DNA of 64,000 bases. Source: Telmatactis stephensoni. Taxonomy: Eukaryota > Cnidaria > Anthozoa > Actiniaria > Isophelliidae. A program made the position numbers and the translations under genes. The notes beneath the pieces are model-generated. The model saw nothing but the letters and a program-made list of their open reading frames with translations, searched no databases and was not told the DNA's origin. This document shows, one piece after another, positions 33,232-43,764 of this stretch. The first letter of the stretch is position 1, and the number at the start of each line of letters is the position of its first letter. The stretch lies in the NCBI GenBank assembly GCA_029948255.1, contig JALIZF010001327.1, forward strand, positions 163,501 to 227,500, given 5' to 3'.

Positions 33232-34001
33232 CATCTCTATACAGTGTATAACGCAGCTGGGGGTCCTGACACGAGAGAATTATCTGTTAACAAACGTAGC
33301 GCAGCTAAGTGTCTCTCCTGCCTACAGCTTAGTTCGGAGGTTATTTTTGGCACGTGCTAACTGTTATAATGCATGAACTATATATATGCATCAAAATATG
33401 ACTATTGCCTACGGTATTTTTTAAACCTATAAAGTTAATTCGACAAGAAATTTGAGCGAGTGGAATTTCAAAGAGTTGCCCGAGCCTTTAGAGGATTTGA
33501 GCTTTTTGAAATCCCACGATCGAAATCAAATTTATTTACGATTCAACGAGAAAGCCATGTGATTTCCTATCAATAATATACATGAGAAAATCATAGCAAC
33601 AAAGGAGTTTTTTTCTCATCTGAATAAGCGAACATTTTTAATAAAACCTGAGCGCGCGCTCGGACGTTTGTTGTGTCTGTAGCGCGCGCCTTTCGGCTAA
33701 AATTTCATTCAAAATCTTCAACTTTTTAATTCGTCTTTTTTATATCGATCGAAATCGTTCCTTTGTGATCAGAATATAAAGTTTTGAGGCTAGATAATGT
33801 AAACAACAGCAGAACTATAAGAAAACTTTGATTTTAACTCTGTTTTTGAAAACTCAACTTTGCACTACATTTTCTTTTTTTCCGAACTAAATTTCTTTTT
33901 CCTGCACTAAATTTCCTTGAAACAGCACTGCTGTTAGACATTTAGAATCGAAATAATTTTTAATGTATATAATGATCAAGTGTCAAATTTATGACGAGAG
34001 T
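33232..34001. other. Intergenic, nothing recognised
   Basis: No gene recognised. Several GCGCGC words near 33650-33690. It ends at TGGGTAAG, the duplication flanking the next element. Confidence 0.4.
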
Positions 34002-34012
34002 TGGGTAAGACA

Positions 34013-34423
34013 CAGGGCCCCCTAATTAAACAGAAATTTTTTAAATTAAAGTAATAAAAAGTAAACCTAAATAGTCTTTGTTTAGTCTTGTTATTTGCGC
34101 ACGCATGTGTGATATTCTACTTGGGCTTCCTGTGGAAAGAGCGCGTGCTTGAAGTTTTTATATTAGTGTTGTCAAGGCAAATGGCGCACAAAAAGACATT
34201 AACGGTTCATTGCTAGCTTGTTAGGCGCCTTACAATATTTTCCTGTGACAGGAAGCTTACACAGGATACCCACGAAGCCTGCGCACGGTGAAGCATCACA
34301 GGAAGCCCAAAAAGAATATTCCGTATATGCGCGCACACAAATAGAAAACACCAAAATGATTTAAATTATTTTCCTTTTACTACTACATTTGTTTTAAAGT
34401 TTATGGATAATTAGGGGGCCCTG
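34013..34423. mobile_element. 411-bp hAT-type MITE with 8-bp target duplication
   Basis: Perfect 16-bp inverted termini CAGGGCCCCCTAATTA (34013-34028) and its complement ending at 34423. TGGGTAAG occurs at 34002-34009 and 34424-34431, an 8-bp duplication typical of hAT transposition. Three extra bases (ACA) separate the left copy from the terminus. Inside, AGGAAGC/GCTTCCT words repeat. No transposase. Confidence 0.88.
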
Positions 34424-34431
34424 TGGGTAAG

Positions 34432-34812
34432 GCGAACATTAGACTGTATTCGGTTACTAAAAATAGCCCTGCTAGCGGGAATTCACATGGCGCGCGCGGT
34501 ATTAAGAGGTTTCCCTCTCTTATTTATGCTCTGATCTCTTGCTGAGGGCAAATACATTTGCACTTAAATCATATAGTTAATCAATTACGTTAGTTTTTCA
34601 ATGTTACTTAGCTACTTACTATATAACTTAGCTCGGTTGAACTGAACTAATTAAAGATTTATGCAAACTTTTCGCAGAAACGACTATCTTTTGTTTTTGA
34701 ATTGTTTTGAATCTTCCGCCGTACGGTGCAGTTAATCACCTTGTGACCAAATTTATTTGGTAGGCTTTTGTTTCAGAAATTTCTACCGGAAAGTTTGATA
34801 CGATGAACAAAA
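34432..34812. other. 3' flank of TRIM locus 2
   Basis: AT-rich flank beyond the stop codon of the minus-strand TRIM gene. No other feature recognised. Confidence 0.4.
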
Positions 34813-36987
34813 TTAATAGTAAAAGAGGACTTTATCGTTAAGACCCTGTACTGAATACGACGTAACAACGAACATACTATTATTTAATACTATTACGTAC
34901 AAAGGTTTATTCTCATTGCGATAATCAAATGACGTCGACACTTTTCCAATAAAACGACCATCCAATGTAAACTTGTTCACCAATTTAGATCCAAAGTCAC
35001 ACACAAGTAGATTGTTGTCATTATCAATAGCAAGACCATAGGGCTCCTGCAACTGTCCATCGCCCTCACCTTCTTCTCCAATATTGGATAGTCGAGTTGG
35101 TGAACCATCTTTCATCTGAATCACATGAATCACTCCATTATTGACATCACTCACGTAAAACAGTCCATTGTGTGTAACTGTACTGTGTGGACTAAAATTG
35201 TCCTGATTTGGCACAGTAAATTGATATTGATAGTCACCGTCCTTAGTAAAGACTTGAATACGACCATTACCAGTATCACTCACAATGATGTTATAGTTAT
35301 CATCAATGTGGACTCCTTTTGGGTTTGAAAATTCTCCATCTCCATTACCACGACAACCAAAGGTTTTTACCAGTAACCCTGTTGAGGTGTTAACTACAGA
35401 TATTCTAGAGTTCTCGTATTCAACTATGACTAAATCTGTATCATTCAGAAAAGCCAGTCCTTGAGGGCCCAGCAGCTGTCCTTGCTGACAGCCTTTCCCA
35501 CCATACATAAGTAACAACTCTCCATCCATGTCAAATACTCTGACACAATGTAAAGAGTGATCAGCAACAGCAATCCTACTGTTGGACTTGTTTACAGCAA
35601 TGCCTTTGAAATTTCCAAATTCAGTATTTAATGCCCTCTGTAGTTTTGAATCGCGCTGCCTGTTGAAACTTTCTAGACCGACATCTAACACCAACGGACT
35701 GTTAGACACAGGAACCCCATTCAGTTTCACCTCTGCTGTCAGTTCACCTGGTACGAGTGGGGTAAACCCAACTCTTATTTTACCATCGATCTTTTCGACT
35801 TTCTCTTCGACTTTCACATCCTCTGCAGGACTGATTTGTATGTCTACCACATCACAGTCATCGTAATTGAGATTTCCTGTCGAGTATTTAGTTACAACGA
35901 CGAGCGTTGATTTCCGTTTTGCCTCTGGCTGACAGCTCTCTTCGATCTCGCTTAAAACTGGATTTGACTTGTAGGTAAACTGTGCACTTCCCAGTTCAGC
36001 ATCTGTGACCTGCTCGTCTAAATCTTCGTTGGGACAGAAGTTTATTCCTGCAGTGTCTAATTTAAATGGGCTGTAGGTGTAATTTTTGATGTGGACTAGT
36101 ACATCTTCAGCAATTGCAATTCCATCTGCAATGAGGCTTTTAATATATTCCTTTGCAGCTGGGGTGTGACGTATGAGACGCAAATTTCTATCAGCTCTCG
36201 TTATGCTTCTTTGGATTTGATTTAAAAACTTTTCTTCTTTGTTTACCAAACGTTTTACCAACTTCTTGGTTATCTTTCTAACTTCTTCTTTGGCTTTCTC
36301 TCCTTCGGTTTTCATTTGGGCAGCAATTTCTTCTTGTTGTTTCTTTTCCATTTCGTTGCTTCCAAGTTTCTCGATTTTCTCGAGGTTTAGCGACAAAGAT
36401 TCTTTTTCAGCGGCTGTGAACTCCTGCAGGGTCAATGTTTTGTGATTCTTGTGATCGTCTTTCAAACAAAGCAAACAAATCAAGACATCACAGTCTTTAC
36501 AGAACAACTCTAAAGTGTGATTCAAGTGACTCTTGCAAGGACTCTGTTTTCCAAGGACTGAATCAAGGTCTTCTTTCTTCATGTCAGACAAGGAAACAAC
36601 TTGATGATCTTTAGTAAATACTGCATGAGACTTGAGACATTCGTCACACAACGAGCGATCACAGTCCAAACACTGCCACAATGCTGGGGCGTGAGTTTCT
36701 GAAACAGAACAAGACTTTTCGCTTTCTGAAAAACCTAGAGCCTGCAGCTTTCTTGAGTGGAGGGGGCTTGGCTGTAAGTCTTCCAAATGACTAAAATCCT
36801 GAAGCAAGGTTTCAGAGGAACATTTAGGACACTTGAAGACGTGGACTTGTTCTTTGGGCTGAGCGTTCCTCTGAATACAATGCTTACAAAATGTATGAAA
36901 ACATTGTAATAACTTGGGGTCTGTCATTGTGTTATTACACAAGGAACACTCTACTTCTTTTTTAAGATTTGCAAAGAAAGACTCCAT
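34813..36987 (-). CDS. TRIM71-like RING/B-box/filamin/NHL protein, locus 2 (intact)
   Basis: Single-exon gene of 724 codons and the only complete reading frame of the six-copy cluster. RING finger: Cys14, Cys17, Cys29, His31, Cys34, Cys37, Cys53, Cys56 (C3HC4). B-box 1 spans about residues 95-140 and B-box 2 about 150-195. A Lys/Glu-rich coiled coil follows to about 290. A filamin/Ig-like domain lies at about 375-465 (DVVDIQISPAEDVKVE through EVKLNGVPVSNSPL). NHL repeats run from about 475 to 724. This is the order of class VII TRIMs (TRIM2, TRIM3, TRIM71/LIN-41), E3 ubiquitin ligases whose NHL propeller binds RNA or protein targets. The specific target here is unknown. Upstream on its strand lie two copies of a promoter-like block shared with locus 4. 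The start MESFFANL is shared by loci 2, 4, 5 and 6, which supports this ATG. Confidence 0.93.
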   Translation of the reverse strand: MESFFANLKKEVECSLCNNTMTDPKLLQCFHTFCKHCIQRNAQPKEQVHVFKCPKCSSETLLQDFSHLEDLQPSPLHSRKLQALGFSESEKSCSVSETHAPALWQCLDCDRSLCDECLKSHAVFTKDHQVVSLSDMKKEDLDSVLGKQSPCKSHLNHTLELFCKDCDVLICLLCLKDDHKNHKTLTLQEFTAAEKESLSLNLEKIEKLGSNEMEKKQQEEIAAQMKTEGEKAKEEVRKITKKLVKRLVNKEEKFLNQIQRSITRADRNLRLIRHTPAAKEYIKSLIADGIAIAEDVLVHIKNYTYSPFKLDTAGINFCPNEDLDEQVTDAELGSAQFTYKSNPVLSEIEESCQPEAKRKSTLVVVTKYSTGNLNYDDCDVVDIQISPAEDVKVEEKVEKIDGKIRVGFTPLVPGELTAEVKLNGVPVSNSPLVLDVGLESFNRQRDSKLQRALNTEFGNFKGIAVNKSNSRIAVADHSLHCVRVFDMDGELLLMYGGKGCQQGQLLGPQGLAFLNDTDLVIVEYENSRISVVNTSTGLLVKTFGCRGNGDGEFSNPKGVHIDDNYNIIVSDTGNGRIQVFTKDGDYQYQFTVPNQDNFSPHSTVTHNGLFYVSDVNNGVIHVIQMKDGSPTRLSNIGEEGEGDGQLQEPYGLAIDNDNNLLVCDFGSKLVNKFTLDGRFIGKVSTSFDYRNENKPLYVIVLNNSMFVVTSYSVQGLNDKVLFYY

Positions 36988-37140
36988 TTTCGACAGGTTT
37001 TGTGATAGGATTCCGAGAAGATTTCAAATGATCGATCAACTTGTGTCTCACATAAATTCGTGGAAAAGGCAAAGCGGAAGTGCGTGTTTACATTTATAGT
37101 TTCCAGGACCACTCTATCTTGTGACATCACATGATATTTT
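36988..37140 (-). promoter_or_regulatory. Conserved TRIM upstream block, proximal copy
   Basis: Immediately upstream of TRIM locus 2. It shares with the region before locus 4 (48660-48805) the words CATAAATTCGTGGAAAA, CCAGGACCACTCTATCTTG and GTGATGTCAC (read on -). The last resembles a CRE/ATF site and is near-palindromic. Conservation between duplicated genes may be only common descent, but this block is also duplicated once more at 37370-37490. Confidence 0.55.
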
Positions 37141-37329
37141 TAGAAGGAACAAAAGAATCCCGTGTAGAAGTGGAATATTCAAACTTTAAATATTCCTTAT
37201 TCCTTTGCTCTCTCTTGGTAAATATTCCATATTACCGAGAAGCGTTTGCAGAATGTAAATTAAACCAAGTGAAAAGTCGAATGTGTGTACGGTCGTAACC
37301 GGCTGAACTTCCAAATGATATGAGATGAT

Positions 37330-37490
37330 GATTTGTGGCCATGCACCACTTCATTTTCGTCTACTTCTAGATGGGAATCCAAGACGATATATCAACTCGT
37401 GTGTCTCATAAATTCGTGGAAAAGGAGGGCGGAAATCAAAAGCATGTTACATTTAGTTCCCAGGACCACTCTATTTTGTGACATTTTCAC
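37330..37490 (-). promoter_or_regulatory. Second, orphan copy of the TRIM upstream block
   Basis: About 300 bp further from locus 2, the CATAAATTCGTGGAAAA and CCCAGGACCACTCTATTTTG words recur in the same order and orientation. They end near an ATG (ATGAAGTGG on -) that is not followed by a TRIM reading frame. It is probably the remnant of a deleted or partly duplicated gene start. Confidence 0.5.
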
Positions 37491-38358
37491 AGATGTATAT
37501 TTTTTAATTTGTTGGTTTTATCAGTACGTTTTGTCTCAATTCATCCAATCATGCATCCAATAAGTCTTTCCACAATTTTTAGACAATTATTTTACTGTCA
37601 TGTCGGGTTATCATAAAATCACAGGAAACATTCTCATGGCCACTAGCTGAATTTGTTCCGGGTACGTAGTCACTAGTTCAGATTCAGTTTCTCGATTTCT
37701 AATTGAGGGCTCTAATGTTAACTACTTGTTAACCTATTAGCCGCTCATCTATGTTACCCTCACTAAATAAAGTCAGATTTTTCTTATAAAGCCAATTTTT
37801 AGCCAGTTGTCGTTGTTGTAAAAACATGCGCGCGCAAAGGGCTTTGGTTGAAAGTGATTGTCTTTTGTTTTGTTTTTTAACTATTGACTGTAGTGTATGT
37901 GTAGACTATTTGTTGTACATGTTTATATATTTGAAACTGATTTTTTTCCCAAAATTGACGATTCAATAGTAATGTAATGTTTTGGGTGGCAAGGGTAGCG
38001 TGGTGGTTCATAGTACTCTATTTCCCTTTCAACACAACCTGACGAAGAACCAACCAATCTTCACTGATCGGCATGAGTATTTTTTTTCCTTGCTTGCTTT
38101 TTATCTTCATGCTTATATTGTTGTCAGCATCTTCATCGGAATAGTTTTGGTTGTGATATGTCAGTCATGCCAAGGAACTCTTCGTTATCTATTGCTATGA
38201 ATACATCGTATAAATAGTGAAAGTGATTTTACAAAGACTCCACATGCACATGGGCATTTCGGTCTGGGAGCGTATTTGCTCTTCAATCAAATAGCTTGAC
38301 TACACAATTTAAAGTCCAACAGAATGTACGACATTCTGTAACTTCCTTTTTTTACTGT
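37491..38358. other. Intergenic, nothing recognised
   Basis: No gene recognised. Contains ordinary AT-rich sequence with a short palindromic GAATGTACGACATTC near 38320-38336. Confidence 0.4.
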
Positions 38359-38402
38359 ATACAGACATGTTTCGGTAGTGTCAACTACCTTCTTCAGTGT
38401 GG
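38359..38402 (-). ncRNA. Hammerhead-ribozyme-like motif
   Basis: Read on the minus strand: a CTGAAGA core (fits CUGANGA), an unpaired A, stem II GGTAG/CTACC with a TTGACA loop, then GAAAC, a two-base-pair stem AC/GT around AT, and a C at the expected cleavage position. ACA before and TGT after can pair as the start of stem I. This fits the minimal hammerheads with very short stem III reported in Penelope-like elements. The extra A beside stem II is a deviation. No reverse transcriptase of that type is visible nearby, so it would be a relic. Confidence 0.4.
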
Positions 38403-38452
38403 ATGACAAAGCATGACAGGTTCAATATATACACAAATGTATAAAACATTAG

Positions 38453-38577
38453 TGTTATGTATTTATCTTAATACTAACAGACAACAGGACGAAATGTTGT
38501 CACTCGAAGACAACTGTTTTAATGCAACCACGTGCATGCTTGCGCATGCGCTACATATACACAGGGAGACCACAACA
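38453..38577 (-). repeat. 3' LTR of the Gypsy element
   Basis: 125 bp, preceded by ATTAG and followed inward by the polypurine tract. Contains short palindromes (GCATGCTTGCGCATGC) and appears identical to the other LTR. Confidence 0.95.
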
Positions 38578-38701
38578 TTCCTCCCGACAAAAATTGTGTA
38601 TTGATAATACATGCATTAGATACTAGTTATCATAAACATACAATAAACCATTTAAACACAAAGTAAGGTATTGTCTCTTGATTGGCTGTGAAGCCAACAG
38701 T

Positions 38702-41700
38702 TCATAGGTTAAGTCTTTCTGGTGCCTTGCGTACTCTCGTTGGGTAGCGTCGTTCACTCTGTTCTGTAGGAGTAGTCACGGTGGTAGGTTCTTTAATAGG
38801 CGAAGGAGTCTCAATTGCCTCTGGTGGTCTGACCACTGAAGCTGTTGTCTCCCGCTCGTCCTTAGAAGGTAGGTTTTCAAGTTGGGAATCTGGAACTACC
38901 ACTGGTGATTCATCACACTGTTGTGTGTTTGGTTGAAAACCTGTAGGCAGCAACTGGTCAATGTGTCGCCTCCAAATGGCATTATCACTAACAGCAATCT
39001 TGTACATCAGTGGACCTGTTCTCTCTATCACTCGTCCAGCACACCATTTTAAACTGCCTCTGTAGTCTCGGGCCATCACAGTGTCTCCCACTTCCACTTG
39101 TCTCATTTGACGTCTACTCATGGACGCTGAGCTCTGTTCGAGCGATCTGTCCCTCATCCTACGATTCAAGTTAGGTTTCACCAGATCTAATCGGGTGCGC
39201 AAAGGTCTTCCAAACATCAGTACTGCGGGGCTCTCGCCTGTGGTAGAGTGAGGCGTGTTCCTGTAAGCTATAAGGAACTTAGCTAACTTTTCCCCTACTG
39301 GTTTAGAGGTTTCCGCCATTGCACGTAATGACTGTTTGAAAGTCTGCACCGACCTTTCGGCTTGACCGTTTGTAGCAGGATGGTATGGCGCCGAGGTCAC
39401 ATGCTTGATACCATTGGACTTGGTGAATGTTTGGAATTCGCTGGATACGAACTGTGGTCCGTTATCGCTAACAATCTGTTCAGGAATTCCAAATCTGGCA
39501 AATAGATTTCTCAGAACTTCTATAGTCTTGAACGATGTTGTAGTCTTCATAGGAATAACTTCAGGCCATTTGCTGTGTGCGTCAACAACCACCAGGAACA
39601 TGGAATCCTGGAAGGGACCAGCGTAATCAATGTGGATCCGTTGCCATGGTGCTGTGGTCCACTCCCATGGATGTAACGGTACTTTCCCTGGCATCTTTTG
39701 GTTCAGCTGACACCCACTGCAGGATTTAGCGGTTTCTTCAAGTTGTTGGTTGATGTTCGGCCACCAGACATAGCTCCTTGAAAGAGCTTTCATCTTAACC
39801 ATCCCTTGGTGACCATCATGCAATTCATCTAAGATTCTTCGTTGAAGTTTACCAGGAACTACTACTCTCATTCCCCACAAAATACAGCCTTGGTGGACCG
39901 TGAGTTCACTCCTTCGATCATAGTAGGGTTTGTCTCCGTCAAAACGTTGGGACCAACCTTTCACTACACACTCGTAAACTTTGGCTAGAACAGGGTCGCG
40001 TTTTGTCTCCTTAGCAACTGCCTCACTGGTTACTGGTAGGATGTCGAGCTGCATTGCATGAAACACTTCGGATGAATCAACATCTTCTTCGCCTTTCTCA
40101 TGTTGTTGCAATGGTAGTCTAGAAAGACCATCTGCATTGCAGTGTTCCTTAGTGTTCTTGTACTCAATGTCGTAATCAAAACCAGCAAGAAATAGAGCAT
40201 ATCGTTGAAGTCGCGCTGCGGTCATGGCAGGTACTCCCTTCGCTGGGTGAAAAATGGCTGTCAGAGGTTGGTGGTCGGTGATAAGTGTAAACTTGCGCCC
40301 GTACAGATAGATATGGAATTTCTTCACTCCCCACACAATTGATAGGGCTTCCTTGTCAATTTGAGCATACTTGCGTTCTGTCTTGGTTAGGGATCGGGAT
40401 GCAAAGGCCACTGGTCGTTCCGTTCCATCTGGCATGACGTGTGAAAGCACGGCTCCAATTCCTGTCGGAGATGCGTCACATGCGAGCGTAACTGGCAAAG
40501 ATGGGTCGTAGTGAGTTAGAACCATGTCAGACGTTATCAAACGCTTAGCCTCCTTAAAGGCTTTTTCACAGTGTTCTGTCCACTCCCATTTCCTGTCCTG
40601 CTCCAGTAACTGATGTAATGGGGAGAGAACTGTTGCGGCATTAGGCAAAAAGCGGTTGTAGTAGTTGACTAGTCCCAAGAATGAACGGACTTGCGTAACG
40701 TTCTCAGGTCTAGGAGTGTTAACTACAGCTTCAATCTTTTCCTCTGTTTTGTGAAGGCCTTGGCTGTCAATTTCATGCCCACAAAACTGAACTCGACCAC
40801 GGAAGAACTCACACTTTTCTTTGTTTGCTCTCAGGCCTGCGTCTTGCAGTCGTTGTAGAACTTTCTCCAAATTCTCTATGTGCTCTTCGTCGGTTCGTCC
40901 TGTAATGATCATGTCATCAAGAATGCATTGCGTACCAGGAATTCCTTGTAATACCTGGTCCATTGTGCGCTGCCAAATGGCTGGGCTTGAGGTTACACCA
41001 AAAACTAGCCGGTTATACTGAAAAAGGCCCTTATGTGTATTTATCGTTAAATACTTCTTTGATTCTTCAGTAACCTCCATCTGATGATAGGCTTGACGCA
41101 GATCTATCTTGCTGAAATGCTTCCCTCCAGCTAGGTTTGCAAAAATATCCTCAATACGTGGAAGAGGATACTGTTCAGCGATTAATACTGGGTTGATTGA
41201 AACCTTGAAATCTCCGCATAACCGCACTGATCCGTTCCGCTTCACCACTGGTACGATGGGTGTCGCCCACTCGCTGTGTTCCACCGGGCTGATGATGCCC
41301 TCTTTCTCAAGGCGTGTCAACTCAGCTTCTACTTTCGGTCGCAGAGCATATGGAACCTGGCGTGGTTTATGGAAACGTGGCTGGCAATTCTCCTCTACCT
41401 TAAGGTTGGCTTTATGGCCTTTAAGGGTACCTAGATCATCACCAAACACAGATTCATACTGTTCCAGGAGCTTATCTACCCTACCCTGGGTATTCTCAAC
41501 TGTTGCTTGGCTTAACTTAAGGGCTTTGATTTCGCCCCAGTCCAGCTTTAAAACAGAACGCCAATCACGGCCGAACAGAGCTGGCCCAGGTGTCTCAACA
41601 ATTTGGATATCCAATTGTTTCTTTTGGCCCTTAAGATTAACCTCGCAGTTAATCTTTCCCTTGGGTACAATCTTCTCCCCAGTATAGGTTTTCAGAGTAA

Positions 41701-42730
41701 TCTCACTTTCAAGTAATTTAGCATGGCTAAACTGTTCCTTATACTTCTTGTAAGGGATAGTTGAAACTGCTGAACCTGTATCAAGCTCCATTTTGAGAGG
41801 TTTACCGTCGATATTTGGGGTGACCCACATCACATTATCTTTGTTACCCACTTTATGTATCTCTAGATTACCCAGATAATCATCACTACTGCTATCCTGG
41901 TCATCACTACTGCTATCTTGGTCATCAAGGTGATTAGCTGGGGTTTGGGATTGGGATGCCTGTGCCTGTTCCCTCTTTTTGCAAGCCTTTATAATATGAC
42001 CTTTTTTCTTGCAATAATGACAGACTTCTCTCTTATAAGGACAACTTTGATGCTCATGGTCGCCATGGCAACGATAACATTTTGACTGAGCGGGTTTGGA
42101 CTCTGTAGATTCCTTCTTAGGCTTAGGTTTTGACTTTTTCAGCTTATGTACTGGGTTTGACTCGACCCCCCCATGCATAACTTCTATATCTTTATATGAC
42201 TGTTCGATGGCGATGCATTTAGACACGGCTAAATCAAATGTCAGTTCTTCGAGTTTGAGTTTTAGCAATTCACTCATCATTTTCTTATCTCTAATACCAG
42301 ACACTAGACGATCTCTTAGACGTTCCAAACGCATCAACTCACTAAACTTGCATTCTGTCGCTAGATGTTTAAGAACGGCTACATATTGACTCACCGTTTC
42401 TCCGGCATTTCGGGATCTATTTTCAAACTCATACCTCGCTACCAGGGGTGATTTTTGGGGCTTCAGTTGTCGCTGAAGTCGTTCCACAATCGTGTCATAT
42501 GTCACCGAGTCTTCTTTCAGCGGCGTAGGTGCCAAAAGATCCTTAGCCAACTGGTAAGTTTCGGTTGGAAGGTTTGTCAGGAGTACAGCTTTCTTTTGCT
42601 TCGATTCGGTAACGCCATTTGCTACGAAGAAGAAGTCGAGCTGTTCCGCATACGCTTCGAAGTCCGTTCCGACCACAAATTTTTGGACTTTACCGATGTT
42701 TCTTACGCGTTGTGGTGCTTCATCAGGCAT
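38702..42730 (-). CDS. Gag-Pol polyprotein of the Gypsy element
   Basis: 1342 codons without a stop. Gag occupies about residues 1-280, with two zinc-knuckle-like clusters: a non-standard one at about 218-230 and a CX2CX4HX4C at about 237-250. A Ser/Asp-rich spacer follows, then an aspartic protease with DTGS at about 317-320. Reverse transcriptase spans about 430-690, with LCGDF, KIDLRQAYHQ and an ILDDM catalytic box at about 603-607, where most relatives have Tyr-x-Asp-Asp. RNase H covers about 745-865. The integrase has an HHCC zinc domain (about 970-1007), catalytic Asp in HIDYAGP, Asp in SDNGPQF and Glu in NGQAERS. Gag and Pol are in one frame, so no frameshift is needed. The style matches the K02A2.6-like Gypsy group of invertebrates. 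The start ATG lies 85 bp inside the right LTR. Confidence 0.95.
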   Translation of the reverse strand: MPDEAPQRVRNIGKVQKFVVGTDFEAYAEQLDFFFVANGVTESKQKKAVLLTNLPTETYQLAKDLLAPTPLKEDSVTYDTIVERLQRQLKPQKSPLVARYEFENRSRNAGETVSQYVAVLKHLATECKFSELMRLERLRDRLVSGIRDKKMMSELLKLKLEELTFDLAVSKCIAIEQSYKDIEVMHGGVESNPVHKLKKSKPKPKKESTESKPAQSKCYRCHGDHEHQSCPYKREVCHYCKKKGHIIKACKKREQAQASQSQTPANHLDDQDSSSDDQDSSSDDYLGNLEIHKVGNKDNVMWVTPNIDGKPLKMELDTGSAVSTIPYKKYKEQFSHAKLLESEITLKTYTGEKIVPKGKINCEVNLKGQKKQLDIQIVETPGPALFGRDWRSVLKLDWGEIKALKLSQATVENTQGRVDKLLEQYESVFGDDLGTLKGHKANLKVEENCQPRFHKPRQVPYALRPKVEAELTRLEKEGIISPVEHSEWATPIVPVVKRNGSVRLCGDFKVSINPVLIAEQYPLPRIEDIFANLAGGKHFSKIDLRQAYHQMEVTEESKKYLTINTHKGLFQYNRLVFGVTSSPAIWQRTMDQVLQGIPGTQCILDDMIITGRTDEEHIENLEKVLQRLQDAGLRANKEKCEFFRGRVQFCGHEIDSQGLHKTEEKIEAVVNTPRPENVTQVRSFLGLVNYYNRFLPNAATVLSPLHQLLEQDRKWEWTEHCEKAFKEAKRLITSDMVLTHYDPSLPVTLACDASPTGIGAVLSHVMPDGTERPVAFASRSLTKTERKYAQIDKEALSIVWGVKKFHIYLYGRKFTLITDHQPLTAIFHPAKGVPAMTAARLQRYALFLAGFDYDIEYKNTKEHCNADGLSRLPLQQHEKGEEDVDSSEVFHAMQLDILPVTSEAVAKETKRDPVLAKVYECVVKGWSQRFDGDKPYYDRRSELTVHQGCILWGMRVVVPGKLQRRILDELHDGHQGMVKMKALSRSYVWWPNINQQLEETAKSCSGCQLNQKMPGKVPLHPWEWTTAPWQRIHIDYAGPFQDSMFLVVVDAHSKWPEVIPMKTTTSFKTIEVLRNLFARFGIPEQIVSDNGPQFVSSEFQTFTKSNGIKHVTSAPYHPATNGQAERSVQTFKQSLRAMAETSKPVGEKLAKFLIAYRNTPHSTTGESPAVLMFGRPLRTRLDLVKPNLNRRMRDRSLEQSSASMSRRQMRQVEVGDTVMARDYRGSLKWCAGRVIERTGPLMYKIAVSDNAIWRRHIDQLLPTGFQPNTQQCDESPVVVPDSQLENLPSKDERETTASVVRPPEAIETPSPIKEPTTVTTPTEQSERRYPTRVRKAPERLNL

Positions 42731-42815
42731 TTTATTCCACTTTGAGATCTGCTAGAGATTTGTCTTTAACTTTCCAGTGTTAAAAATCACGTAGATCCCG
42801 GCCTCGTCGCCAATT

Positions 42816-42940
42816 TGTTATGTATTTATCTTAATACTAACAGACAACAGGACGAAATGTTGTCACTCGAAGACAACTGTTTTAATGCAACCACGTGCAT
42901 GCTTGCGCATGCGCTACATATACACAGGGAGACCACAACA
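42816..42940 (-). repeat. 5' LTR of the Gypsy element
   Basis: 125 bp, followed on the outside by the target duplication ATTAG and on the inside by the primer-binding-like TGGCGACGAGG. Transcription on the minus strand should start here. Confidence 0.95.
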
Positions 42941-42945
42941 ATTAG

Positions 42946-43764
42946 CACATAGTCATGACTTAATGAGAAAAAAATTAAAGGGAAAGAAAACTATTGTATT
43001 AGCTTGAGATTAACATGATAAAGTTGCCGATTACGGCGTGGGTTTCAGCCATTTGATATGCAGAGTTTCCTTTTTCTTTAAATTAGATTGCGTTTTGGCA
43101 TGATCGATAACGGTGAAACAATTTAAAGTCCGCTTTATCAGCTTTATTGTTTGCTTGACTCGTTTTCATTGCTGTCACAAATAAAGCCGGGGCCATGGGA
43201 ATTGACTCAACAAGATTTGACGTTAACGATTTAATCAATTTTTACCAATAGGTACAGACAATACACAAACTTCGCTCCCTCGTAATGCCTCCCACAAATG
43301 CCGCGCGTTAAGACATATCATGCAATGCTCGCCTTAGTCATCTTAATGATGCTACTACAGGTACATAAAGACGGCAAATAAGATCAACCTAATGTAGAAT
43401 CTGCAAATAATTTTGTGGCCGACAAAGAAAGCAGGAATAAGCTGCAGCTATCTGGCAAGTTCACCAATTAAGAGAGACATGCAAGCACCCTTATATTAAA
43501 ATCTGTTCTATGCTACCAATATGGCGTGGTAGGATAGCCCCCTAATATTTTTGACCTGCTACGGGCCTGCTATTTCTTTATCAAGTGTGGAACCAGTGCT
43601 TCTCTAACATGACCATACGTTCGCCAGTCTATAAATGAAGTCTTTTATGGAACTGCCTTTTTTACTCGACTTCTCTTCAAAAGAGCAGAACCCTTGCGAC
43701 GTACTTTGCGCGGCTGTTGAAACTTTAAACGTTTGTTATCAATATTGATATAATAATTGGCATA
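42946..43764. other. Intergenic, nothing recognised
   Basis: No gene or repeat structure recognised between the Gypsy element and foldback element B. Confidence 0.4.

Larger units (their letters stand above)
38453..42940 (-). mobile_element. Complete Ty3/Gypsy LTR retrotransposon
   Basis: Matching 125-bp LTRs (38453-38577 and 42816-42940; I saw no difference between them) with TG...CA ends, and an exact 5-bp target duplication ATTAG (38448-38452 and 42941-42945). On the minus strand, a primer-binding-like TGGCGACGAGG lies three bases inside the right LTR and a purine tract GGGAGGAA abuts the left LTR. One uninterrupted gag-pol frame fills the interior. Matching LTRs plus an open frame imply a recent insertion that may still be active. 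It lies between TRIM loci 2 and 3. Confidence 0.96.
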
